This document shows, piece by piece, positions 1 through 5,675 of a DNA stretch of 5,732 bases. The translations under genes and the position numbers were made by a program. The DNA is from Natronohydrobacter sp. Its GTDB lineage: Bacteria; Pseudomonadota; Alphaproteobacteria; Rhodobacterales; Rhodobacteraceae. Below the pieces are notes generated by a model. That model was not told the origin of the DNA. It worked only from the letters and a program-made list of their open reading frames with translations, and made no database searches. The first letter of the stretch is position 1. The number at the start of each line of letters is the position of its first letter. Where the stretch lies: NCBI GenBank assembly GCA_007118445.1, contig SKRP01000019.1, forward strand, positions 1 to 5,732, given 5' to 3'.

Positions 1-7
1 AAATCAC

Positions 8-1072
8 ATGGCCAGCACCACTTTTGAAACACTGGGCACCACAAGCCCCGCCTCCAAGGCCAGCACTGGCCCCATCTCGGCACGCATCCGCGATGCCTTT
101 GTCCATGTCACCGACACTGCCAGCGTCAGCGACGCGCTGGACGCCGTGCGCCGCGCGCGTATGCCTGCCGGACAGGCGGCGGTGGTCTTTGTTGTTGACG
201 GGCAAGGCCAGTACAAGGGCTTTGCCCGCCTCTCGGCTCTGCTGCGCGCCGACCCCGACAGCACCATCATGCCCTCCGTCGAAGGCGCAGATATCGCTGT
301 CAGCCACGCCATGGATCAGGAAGCCGCCGCGCGCCGCTTGCAACTGAAAGACGTGCCGCTGCTGCCCGTTGTGAACGCCAAGCGCGAGATGATCGGTGTT
401 CTGACCTTCGACGATGCGATGGATATCCTGGAAGTCGAGACTTCGGATGATATCTATTTCAAGGCCGGTGTCGGCGACATGTTCCACACTGAAGATCATG
501 TGCGCTCGGAAAAGCTGACCCAGGGGCCGATCTGGTATACCGTGCGCGTGCGTATTCTTTTTCTGATGGTCACACTTGCGGGCGGTCTGATTGTTGGCGG
601 CCTGATCGACCAGTTCGAGGATGTGCTGGGCGCGGTTCTGGCGCTCGCGATCTTCATCCCTCTGGTGATGGATATGGGCGGCAATGTCGGCACGCAATCC
701 TCGACCATCTTCGCGCGCGGCTATGCGCTGGGTCATGTCACCATGAAAGACTTCTGGCGCAAGAATTTCGCGCGCGAGGCGCTGGTGGGTCTGACCATGG
801 CGGTGGGCATTGCAATCGTCGCGGGCACAGTCGCCTATTTCTGGCAAGGTGTCCCGAATGACATTCCGCAACTCGGGGTCGTTGTGGGCGTAGCGCTCTT
901 CACTTCGGTTTTTCTGGCCTCCTGCCTCGGCTTCCTGCTGCCCTATATCATGATCAGGATCGGTGTGGACCACGCGCCCGGTGCGGACCCGTTCATCACC
1001 ACGATCAAGGATTTCTCGGGGCTGCTGGTCTATTTCTCGATGGCCGCCTGGCTGATCGGGGTGGATCTTTGA
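8..1072 (+). CDS. mgtE: MgtE-family Mg2+ channel/transporter lacking the N domain (start possibly upstream of window)
   Basis: This inner-membrane protein should import Mg2+ (possibly Co2+) down the electrochemical gradient. Residues ~28-85 and ~88-145 form a CBS pair; 'VPLLPVVNAKREMIGVLTFDDAMDIL' type sequence at 116-141 is typical of MgtE CBS2. About five membrane helices follow (~181-200, 207-223, 256-278, 288-316, 329-352). The pore signature GGNVGTQSS is at 224-232. Asp321 and Asp335 have the same 14-residue spacing as Asp418 and Asp432 of Thermus MgtE, the latter a pore Mg2+ ligand. At 354 residues it is about 100 shorter than typical MgtE (~450): the helical N domain that gates the channel is absent, and the protein begins in the linker before CBS1. 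The window holds only 7 bases before this ATG, with no stop and no visible ribosome binding site in them. The true start could therefore lie upstream, and the missing domain could be encoded there. Family assignment is firm; the start is not. Confidence 0.93.
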   Translation: MASTTFETLGTTSPASKASTGPISARIRDAFVHVTDTASVSDALDAVRRARMPAGQAAVVFVVDGQGQYKGFARLSALLRADPDSTIMPSVEGADIAVSHAMDQEAAARRLQLKDVPLLPVVNAKREMIGVLTFDDAMDILEVETSDDIYFKAGVGDMFHTEDHVRSEKLTQGPIWYTVRVRILFLMVTLAGGLIVGGLIDQFEDVLGAVLALAIFIPLVMDMGGNVGTQSSTIFARGYALGHVTMKDFWRKNFAREALVGLTMAVGIAIVAGTVAYFWQGVPNDIPQLGVVVGVALFTSVFLASCLGFLLPYIMIRIGVDHAPGADPFITTIKDFSGLLVYFSMAAWLIGVDL

Positions 1073-1088
1073 TCCTCTCAGGCATTCA

Positions 1089-1115
1089 TCGGGCGGTATC
1101 CCGCATACCGCCCGA
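1089..1115 (+). terminator. Hairpin, likely intrinsic terminator of mgtE
   Basis: A perfect 11-bp GC-rich stem (TCGGGCGGTAT / ATACCGCCCGA) closes a 5-base loop, starting 17 bases after the mgtE stop codon. No T-run follows, so termination may be leaky or may need Rho. Position and stem strength support a terminator or 3'-end stabiliser. Confidence 0.7.
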
Positions 1116-1181
1116 CCGCCATTCCTGACACGATCCCCGATGTCATGCCCGACCCCCGATTACGCTGTCAAACTTCCCCTC

Positions 1182-1215
1182 TGGCCTGATGCGCGGGCCG
1201 TCGCGCATAGGGTCA
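1182..1215 (+). promoter_or_regulatory. Hairpin in the leader of the small MgtE_N-like gene
   Basis: Seven perfect base pairs (ATGCGCG 1189-1195 with CGCGCAT 1202-1208) close a 6-base loop. After one mismatch (G1188/A1209) the stem continues outward for six more pairs, two of them G-U in RNA, to T1182-A1215. It ends 6 bases before the AAAGG ribosome binding site and so lies in the probable 5' leader of the gene at 1235. It could affect translation or mRNA stability, or be a second terminator. No known riboswitch class, including the Mg2+ M-box, is recognised. The rest of 1116-1234 shows no convincing -35/-10 promoter. Confidence 0.45.
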
Positions 1216-1221
1216 CAACGC

Positions 1222-1226
1222 AAAGG
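1222..1226 (+). promoter_or_regulatory. Ribosome binding site deciding the start at 1235
   Basis: AAAGG lies 8 bases before the ATG at 1235. An in-frame GTG at 1226 overlaps this motif and has no Shine-Dalgarno of its own, so ATG 1235 is the better start. Confidence 0.6.
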
Positions 1227-1234
1227 TGCTTCCC

Positions 1235-1585
1235 ATGGCGATACCCCCCACCAACGCACCGCGCGCCCTGAGCAGCGCCCGTTTGCGGGCCTTCATCCAT
1301 GGTGACAGTATGAAACCGGGCCGCCCTGCGATCCTGCGCCATTCGGCCGAGGAGATTGCACAGGCTTTGGGCCGCCTGTCCAGCGAAGAAGCCGCGCGCT
1401 GCCTTGCGCTTTTGCCTGCTGGCGCGCAGATCGCGGTCGCAGGACGGCTGAATGCGACTATCCGCCTGCGCCTTGGTCTGGATTGTGCGGATTGGGTCGG
1501 GGCGGTTCCGATCCTGCGCGCGTTTCATGCTTCTGTTGCAAAATACGGTCTGGCGGGGCAGATGACCCCTGTTGGCCGTATCTGA
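1235..1585 (+). CDS. Small MgtE_N-like helical repeat protein
   Basis: This encodes 116 residues with no signal peptide or membrane segment, so it is probably cytoplasmic. Residues ~35-73 (HSAEEIAQALGRL, then SSEEAARCLALLPAG) follow the pattern of the MgtE intracellular N-domain repeat: H-x3-[DE]-[IL]-A-x2-L-x2-L-x2-E-x-A-x3-L-x-LLP. Only about one to one and a half repeats are evident; the Thermus N domain is ~130 residues. The basic N-terminus (1-32) and the C-terminus (83-116) are not recognised. Codons are G/C-ending like the neighbours, supporting real coding. It sits between an MgtE that lacks this domain and a CDF gene that starts 12 bases after its stop. Inference: it may be a detached regulatory part of MgtE or a remnant of a longer gene. 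MgtE_N-like folds also occur in flagellar proteins (MotE, FliG-like), so an unrelated role is possible. The function is unproven. Confidence 0.6.
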   Translation: MAIPPTNAPRALSSARLRAFIHGDSMKPGRPAILRHSAEEIAQALGRLSSEEAARCLALLPAGAQIAVAGRLNATIRLRLGLDCADWVGAVPILRAFHASVAKYGLAGQMTPVGRI

Positions 1586-1597
1586 AAGCAAGCCGAG

Positions 1598-2743
1598 ATG
1601 ATCCAGCCCGAAACCAGTTCCGACAGCGCTGCCCTGCGCGACAAACGCCGTGCGGCATGGGCAGGGGTGTTTCTGAATGCCCCGCTGGCTGCCGGCAAGA
1701 TCCTCGCCGGGCTGCTGGCGCAAAGTCAGGCACTGGTCGCAGACGGCGTGCACTCGCTGTCCGATCTGCTGTCAGACGCTGCTGTGATCTGGGCGCTGGG
1801 CCATTCGCACCGCCCGCCCGATGACGACCACCCTTTCGGCCATGGCCGGTTTGAAACACTGGCCACGCTCACCATCGCGGCCATGCTGGCGCTGGCCGCT
1901 TTCGGCATCCTGATCGACGCGGGCGCGCGGCTGATCGACCCGCCTGCAACTGCGCCGGGCGCGCTGGCGCTCTGGGTCGCGGCGCTATCCATCGCGCTGA
2001 AAGAGGGGCTGTATCACTACACCAAGGCTGTGGCGAAGCGCACCGGTTCGACCATGATGGCCGCCAATGCCTGGCATCACCGCTCGGATGCGGCCACATC
2101 GGTTGTGGCGCTGGCGGGCATCGGCGCGGCCATGCTGGGGGTTCCCTGGGCTGATGCACTGGGCGCGGTCATCATTGCACTGATGCTGGGGCGTGTGGCC
2201 GTGGCTTATGGGCGGCCCGCGATCCGCGAACTGGTCGATACTGCCCCGTCCGAGGAGGTCGCGACCCGGATCACGCAGGCGCTGATGACCACGCCGGGCG
2301 TGCGCGATGCGCATGATCTGCGGCTGCGCCATATGGGCGGGTCGATTCAGGCCGATGTCCATATCGCGCTCGACCCCGGCATGACGCTCTCCGAGGCCCA
2401 TCGCCTGACCGAGGCCGCGCGCGCGCAGGTTCTGGCTGCGCTGCCCGAGGTCAGCGAGATCATCATTCACCCCGAACCCGATGGCCATGCTGATGGACCC
2501 GGTGCCTATCAGGCCGCGCTTCGGCCCGAACTGGCCGAAGTGGTGCGCGATTGTCTGAATGGGATCGTGCCTGCTGCGGCGATCCGCAATCTGAGCCTCG
2601 ATTACCGCGATGACGGGGTGATTGCTGTGGTCGAGCTGCATGAGGCCCCGGCGGCAGGGGCGCAGGGGCGGATCGAAGCGCGGCTGCGCGCGGCAGAAAG
2701 TGATCTGTCCGAAATCCGCCTGCTCTGGGCACCCGCGTCGTGA
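1598..2743 (+). CDS. Cation diffusion facilitator (CDF) metal/H+ antiporter with extended C-terminus
   Basis: This is an inner-membrane CDF exporter of Zn2+ or a related divalent metal, probably a homodimeric metal/proton antiporter. Six helices are at about 22-41, 45-67, 88-111, 121-140, 152-179 and 183-204. Transport site A is His52-x3-Asp56 in TM2 and His160-x3-Asp164 in TM5. The HD-HD quartet is the form usual in Zn-type CDFs, whereas E. coli YiiP has DD-HD. The TM2-TM3 loop keeps the YiiP site-B residues Asp75, His78 and His82 in DDDHPFGHG. The cytoplasmic dimer domain (~210-295) keeps site-C-like His239, His255, His268 and His291, with Glu293 where YiiP has Asp285. At 381 residues it is ~80 longer than a minimal CDF: residues ~300-381 form an extra soluble region that resembles a second small alpha/beta domain. 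The ATG follows the preceding stop by 12 bases with only a weak Shine-Dalgarno, suggesting translational coupling. The family is certain; the metal is inferred. Confidence 0.93.
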   Translation: MIQPETSSDSAALRDKRRAAWAGVFLNAPLAAGKILAGLLAQSQALVADGVHSLSDLLSDAAVIWALGHSHRPPDDDHPFGHGRFETLATLTIAAMLALAAFGILIDAGARLIDPPATAPGALALWVAALSIALKEGLYHYTKAVAKRTGSTMMAANAWHHRSDAATSVVALAGIGAAMLGVPWADALGAVIIALMLGRVAVAYGRPAIRELVDTAPSEEVATRITQALMTTPGVRDAHDLRLRHMGGSIQADVHIALDPGMTLSEAHRLTEAARAQVLAALPEVSEIIIHPEPDGHADGPGAYQAALRPELAEVVRDCLNGIVPAAAIRNLSLDYRDDGVIAVVELHEAPAAGAQGRIEARLRAAESDLSEIRLLWAPAS

Positions 2744-2781
2744 TCCTGTCACATGCGCCTGTCATCCCGCCTTGCATCGCG

Positions 2782-2786
2782 AAGGA
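2782..2786 (+). promoter_or_regulatory. Ribosome binding site deciding the mgtC-like start
   Basis: AAGGA lies 6 bases before ATG 2793. The same frame is open back to 2622, inside the preceding CDF gene, but those residues are not MgtC-like. The family's N-terminal sequence begins right after this site. Confidence 0.75.
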
Positions 2787-2792
2787 AAGACC

Positions 2793-3500
2793 ATGCCCGA
2801 TCTGACCCTGTTCCAGCCTGTCCTGAACCTGACCGCCGCGCTGTTTTTCGGCGCGATCATCGGCATGGAGCGGCAATGGCGGCAGCGGCTGGCAGGCTTG
2901 CGCACGAATACGCTGGTGTCGCTCGGGGCTGCGAGTTTCGTGCTCTTCTCGGCGGCCTTTCCCGAAGAGATCAGCCCGACCCGCGTCTCTGCGCAGATCG
3001 TCTCGGGCATCGGCTTTCTGGGCGCGGGCATCATCTTTCGCGAAGGTTTCAACGTGCGCGGGCTGAATACTGCGGCAACGCTCTGGTGTGCTGCGGCCAT
3101 CGGAATGCTGGCGGGCGCGGGCGAGTTCATGCTGGCAGCTTCGGTCACAGGCGCTGTGGTCTTTGTCAATCTGGGGCTGCGTCCGCTGGCGCGCGTGCTT
3201 GACCGCCAGCCGATCCAGACCACGGAGCTGACGCGCTATTACGCGGTCGAGATCGTCTGCAAGGGTGCACATGAAGCCCATGTGCGCGCGCTGATGCTGC
3301 AGGGCTTTACCGAGAACGGGCTGCATCTGACCGGGCTGGAATCCGAGAATATCGAAGACAGCGACCGCGTCGAAGTCACCGCCGAGGTGAATGCCGACAC
3401 CACATCGGATTCCGCGCTGGAGCAGATCGTCGGGCGGCTGAGCCTTGAGCCTGCCGTCACGGCCGCCCGCTGGAGCATCCGCGAAACCGGTTTTTCCTGA
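2793..3500 (+). CDS. MgtC/SapB family inner-membrane protein
   Basis: This encodes 235 residues, close to the ~230 usual for MgtC proteins with a C-terminal domain. The membrane part (~8-135) contains the family signatures in order: GAIIGMERQW (20-29), AGLRTNTLVSLGAA (34-47), then SAQIVSGIGFLGAGIIFREG (66-85) and VRGLNTAATLWCAAAIGMLAG (88-108). About four or five helices are expected. Residues ~148-230 form a soluble domain like the ACT-type C-terminal domain of mycobacterial MgtC. MgtC proteins aid growth in low Mg2+ and modulate the F1Fo ATP synthase in Salmonella, where MgtC is a virulence factor; they are not proven Mg2+ pumps. Homologues in free-living bacteria are common and of mostly unknown role. 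The gene is 49 bases after the first CDF and 63 before the second, which with mgtE nearby suggests a role in Mg2+ or divalent metal homeostasis. Confidence 0.92.
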   Translation: MPDLTLFQPVLNLTAALFFGAIIGMERQWRQRLAGLRTNTLVSLGAASFVLFSAAFPEEISPTRVSAQIVSGIGFLGAGIIFREGFNVRGLNTAATLWCAAAIGMLAGAGEFMLAASVTGAVVFVNLGLRPLARVLDRQPIQTTELTRYYAVEIVCKGAHEAHVRALMLQGFTENGLHLTGLESENIEDSDRVEVTAEVNADTTSDSALEQIVGRLSLEPAVTAARWSIRETGFS

Positions 3501-3512
3501 CAGTTTCTTTCC

Positions 3513-3556
3513 CCAATTCTGCCCGATTCTGCCGGTATCCGATCATGCAGAATTGG
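3513..3556 (+). repeat. Tandem 10-bp repeat with inverted third copy over the CDF2 ribosome binding site
   Basis: CCAATTCTGC (3513-3522) is followed directly by CCGATTCTGC (3523-3532), differing at one base. After 14 bases comes GCAGAATTGG (3547-3556), the exact inverse of copy 1. In mRNA the third copy can pair with copy 1 (10 bp, 24-base loop) or copy 2 (9 Watson-Crick pairs plus one G-U, 14-base loop). Either pairing buries the first two bases of the GGAGG Shine-Dalgarno at 3555-3559. As DNA, the 10-bp spacing fits protein sites on one helix face. It is either an RNA element limiting translation of the downstream CDF or an operator. The repeats are plain in the sequence; the regulatory role is inferred. 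Confidence 0.6.
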
Positions 3557-3559
3557 AGG
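3555..3559 (+). promoter_or_regulatory. Ribosome binding site of the second CDF gene
   Basis: GGAGG is the strongest Shine-Dalgarno in the window but is only 4 bases from ATG 3564, a short spacing. Its first two bases belong to the inverted repeat copy at 3547-3556. Confidence 0.75.
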
Positions 3560-3563
3560 CCGG

Positions 3564-4475
3564 ATGACCGATTTCAGTGCAAATTCCGGATTGCCGCGGG
3601 GCTTGGGCACATGGCTGGGCATGGGAAACCGGGCCTACAAGCTGATGGTGGCCATCGGCTCGCTGGTCACGACCATCGTGCTGACCATCGGCAAGCTGAT
3701 CATCGGGGTGTTGTCAGGCTCGCTCGCGCTGGTCGCTGATGCGCTGCAGGGGCTGATCGACATTATCGTGACCGGGGTGACTGTGGTTGTGGTCAACCTG
3801 TCGGATCGCGGCTCGGATCCGGGCTGGACCTGCGGGCGCGAAAAGCTCGAAGCCTTTGCCGCGCTGGCCGAAGCCCTGCTTCTGGCGATCATCGCCGTCT
3901 GTATCTGGCATCTGGCCGGGTTGAAACTGGTCCACGGCACGCCCCCCATCCAGATCGAACCCTGGTATCTGGGCGCGGCGGCTTTCGCGGCAGCGGCGGA
4001 TTTCATCCGCCATCTGATCGTCAAACGCGCCGGACAGGCGACCGGCAGCATGGCGCTTGAAGCCAATGCCGCGCATTTCCTGACCGACTCGCTGGGCACG
4101 GTGCTGGTGACACTGGGCCTGATCGGCGCATGGTATGGCCTGCCTGTCTTTGACACGCTGGCGGCGATCGGGGTGGCCGGGTTGCTCAGCACCACCGCGT
4201 TCCGGGTGGGGCGGCGCGCGCTGAACATGCTGCTGGACCGGATCGACCCGGCCCTGTCGCTCGCGGTGCTGGATGCGGTTGAAACCCTGCCAGATGTCGC
4301 CCGCGTCCGGACCCTGCGCATCCGCCGCCTGCCAGAGCATCACACGGTCGATCTGACCGTAGAGGCCAGACTGTCCGACCTGCAGGATCTGGCGCGGATC
4401 GAGGCGGATTTGCAGCACCGGATCGAGGCTGTCCTGGGCAAGACCGACCTCTGCGCGTCCCTGCGCCCTGTGTGA
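3564..4475 (+). CDS. Divergent cation diffusion facilitator family transporter
   Basis: This is a six-helix inner-membrane transporter of the CDF family, 303 residues, the normal minimal length. Helices lie at about 28-51, 54-79, 97-120, 133-152, 166-190 and 194-212, with a C-terminal cytoplasmic domain at ~222-303. TM2 reads SGSLALVADALQGLID and TM5 reads EANAAHFLTDSLGT. The transport site is thus Gln62-x3-Asp66 with His171-x3-Asp175: Gln replaces the usual His or Asp in TM2. The loop after TM2 has DPGWTCGREKLE (85-96), with Cys90 where the other CDF has His82 and without the YiiP site-B histidines. The C-terminal domain also lacks the His positions seen in the first CDF. The protein is therefore likely to move a different metal, or to bind it differently, from the CDF at 1598-2743; the substrate cannot be read from the sequence. 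The gene ends 52 bases from the convergent alcohol dehydrogenase gene. Confidence 0.9.
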   Translation: MTDFSANSGLPRGLGTWLGMGNRAYKLMVAIGSLVTTIVLTIGKLIIGVLSGSLALVADALQGLIDIIVTGVTVVVVNLSDRGSDPGWTCGREKLEAFAALAEALLLAIIAVCIWHLAGLKLVHGTPPIQIEPWYLGAAAFAAAADFIRHLIVKRAGQATGSMALEANAAHFLTDSLGTVLVTLGLIGAWYGLPVFDTLAAIGVAGLLSTTAFRVGRRALNMLLDRIDPALSLAVLDAVETLPDVARVRTLRIRRLPEHHTVDLTVEARLSDLQDLARIEADLQHRIEAVLGKTDLCASLRPV

Positions 4476-4495
4476 GCGTCGCTGCACATCAGCAG

Positions 4496-4518
4496 TGGCA
4501 GGGCCGATGACCCTGCCA
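4496..4518. terminator. Hairpin between convergent genes, possible bidirectional terminator
   Basis: A perfect 8-bp stem (TGGCAGGG / CCCTGCCA) encloses a 7-base loop. It lies 20 bases after the CDF stop on the + strand and 8 bases after the dehydrogenase stop on the - strand. There is no T-run on either side, so strength is uncertain. Confidence 0.6.
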
Positions 4519-4526
4519 GACGCAAG

Positions 4527-5672
4527 CTACAGACAGCGCTCGAACAGCGCGCGCGTATTCTCGCGCGTCATGGGCACCGGATTGCCGCCGCAGGAGGGAT
4601 CGAGCAGCGCCATCTCGGTCAGCTCGTCCAGCCGCGCCGCCTCGACCCCCATCGCGCCCAGCGAGGCCGGAATGCCAAGCGTATTGCGCAGCTCCATGAT
4701 CCGGGCTGCAAAGCCGTCAAACCCGCCCGCAATGCCCAGATAGGCCGCGGCGCGGTCGATCCGGTCCTCGATGGCGGCGCGGTTGAACTCCAGCACCATC
4801 GGCATGACCACCGCATTGGTGGTGCCGTGATGGGTGTTGTAGACTGCCCCCACCGGATGGCTGAGACTGTGGATCGCCCCCAGACCCTTCTGGAACGCCA
4901 CGGCCCCCATCGCTGCGGCTGACATCATATTGGCGCGGGCTTCCAGATCGTCAGGCGTGGCATAGGCGCGGGGCAGGTTCTCCAGCACCAGCCGCATCCC
5001 TTCGAGCGCGATACCGTGGCTCATCGGATGATAATGCGGGCTGCAATAGGCTTCCAGACAATGCGCCAGCGCGTCCATGCCCGTACCCGCAGTGATGAAG
5101 GCCGGCATCCCGACAGTCAGTTCCGGGTCGCAGATCGTGATGGCGGGCATCAGTTTGGGGTGGAAGATGATCTTCTTGCGATGCGTCGCGCTGTCGGTCA
5201 GCACCCCCGCGCGCCCGACTTCCGACCCCGTGCCCGCTGTGGTCGGCACCGCGATGATCGGCGCGATGGTGTCCGGGTTGGCGCGGGTCCACCAGTCATC
5301 GACATCTTCCAGATCCCAGACCGGGACCGGCTGCTCCACCATCAGCGCGATCATCTTGCCCAGATCCAGCGCCGAGCCGCCGCCAAAAGCCACCACCCCG
5401 TCATGCCCGCCCGCGCGATAGACTTTGAGCCCGGCCTGCATGTTTTCCTCGGTCGGGTTGGGATCGACCTCGCTGAACATGGCGCGGCCCAGCCCCCCGG
5501 CCGCGAGAATATCGAGCGCCTGCGCGGTGATCGGCAGCCCCGCCAGCGCGCGGTCGGTCACCAGCAGGGGTTTTGTCAGGCCAGCGGCCTTGCATTGCGC
5601 CGCCAGTTCCGAAATGCGCCCCGCCCCGAATTTGATCGTGGTCGGGTAGCTCCAGTTTGCGCTTGGTCCCAT
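4527..5672 (-). CDS. Iron-containing alcohol dehydrogenase (group III, NAD(P)-dependent)
   Basis: This cytoplasmic oxidoreductase interconverts an alcohol and its aldehyde or ketone using NAD(P)H. It has 381 residues, full length for the family. The N-terminal nucleotide-binding half has GGGSALD at 97-103 and the family stretch PTTAGTGSEV at 143-152. The C-terminal metal-binding half keeps the four ligands: Asp200 and His204 in GTGMDALAHCLEAY, His268 in GAIHSLSHP, and His282 in YNTHHG. Spacings nearly match E. coli FucO (Asp196, His200, His263, His277). The metal is expected to be Fe2+ but can be Zn2+ or Mn2+ in relatives. The start is supported by an AAAAAGG 8 bases upstream and by the 3-base gap after the preceding stop, implying co-transcription with that gene. 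The substrate is unknown; an aldehyde dehydrogenase neighbour, if confirmed, would suggest an alcohol-to-acid pathway. It has no evident link to the metal transport genes. Confidence 0.95.
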   Translation of the reverse strand: MGPSANWSYPTTIKFGAGRISELAAQCKAAGLTKPLLVTDRALAGLPITAQALDILAAGGLGRAMFSEVDPNPTEENMQAGLKVYRAGGHDGVVAFGGGSALDLGKMIALMVEQPVPVWDLEDVDDWWTRANPDTIAPIIAVPTTAGTGSEVGRAGVLTDSATHRKKIIFHPKLMPAITICDPELTVGMPAFITAGTGMDALAHCLEAYCSPHYHPMSHGIALEGMRLVLENLPRAYATPDDLEARANMMSAAAMGAVAFQKGLGAIHSLSHPVGAVYNTHHGTTNAVVMPMVLEFNRAAIEDRIDRAAAYLGIAGGFDGFAARIMELRNTLGIPASLGAMGVEAARLDELTEMALLDPSCGGNPVPMTRENTRALFERCL

Positions 5673-5675
5673 GTT

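Noticed and set aside
1226..1234. GTG 1226 as start of the MgtE_N-like gene
   Set aside because: It overlaps the AAAGG that serves ATG 1235 and has no Shine-Dalgarno of its own.
1073..1234. Possible M-box (Mg2+ riboswitch) or sigma-70 promoter in the gap after mgtE
   Set aside because: Only two simple hairpins are visible; no multi-helix M-box architecture and no convincingly spaced -35/-10 pair could be found.
1160..1753. 197-codon open frame on the minus strand
   Set aside because: It runs antisense to the small gene and into the certain CDF gene, and its protein resembles no family. Long antisense frames are expected in GC-rich DNA.
2622..2792. Upstream in-frame extension of the mgtC-like gene, starting inside the first CDF
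   Set aside because: The extra 57 residues are Arg/Gly/Cys-rich and unlike MgtC. A good ribosome binding site sits just before ATG 2793, where the family sequence begins.
1985..3326. Long minus-strand open frames (1985-2752 and 2463-3326)
   Set aside because: They are antisense to the CDF and mgtC-like genes, both of which have clear family motifs. Their translations are Arg/Gln/His-rich without domains.
3635..4487. Minus-strand open frames opposite the second CDF (3635-4321 and 3714-4487)
   Set aside because: They are shadows of a gene with clear CDF helices and motifs; no homology is recognised.
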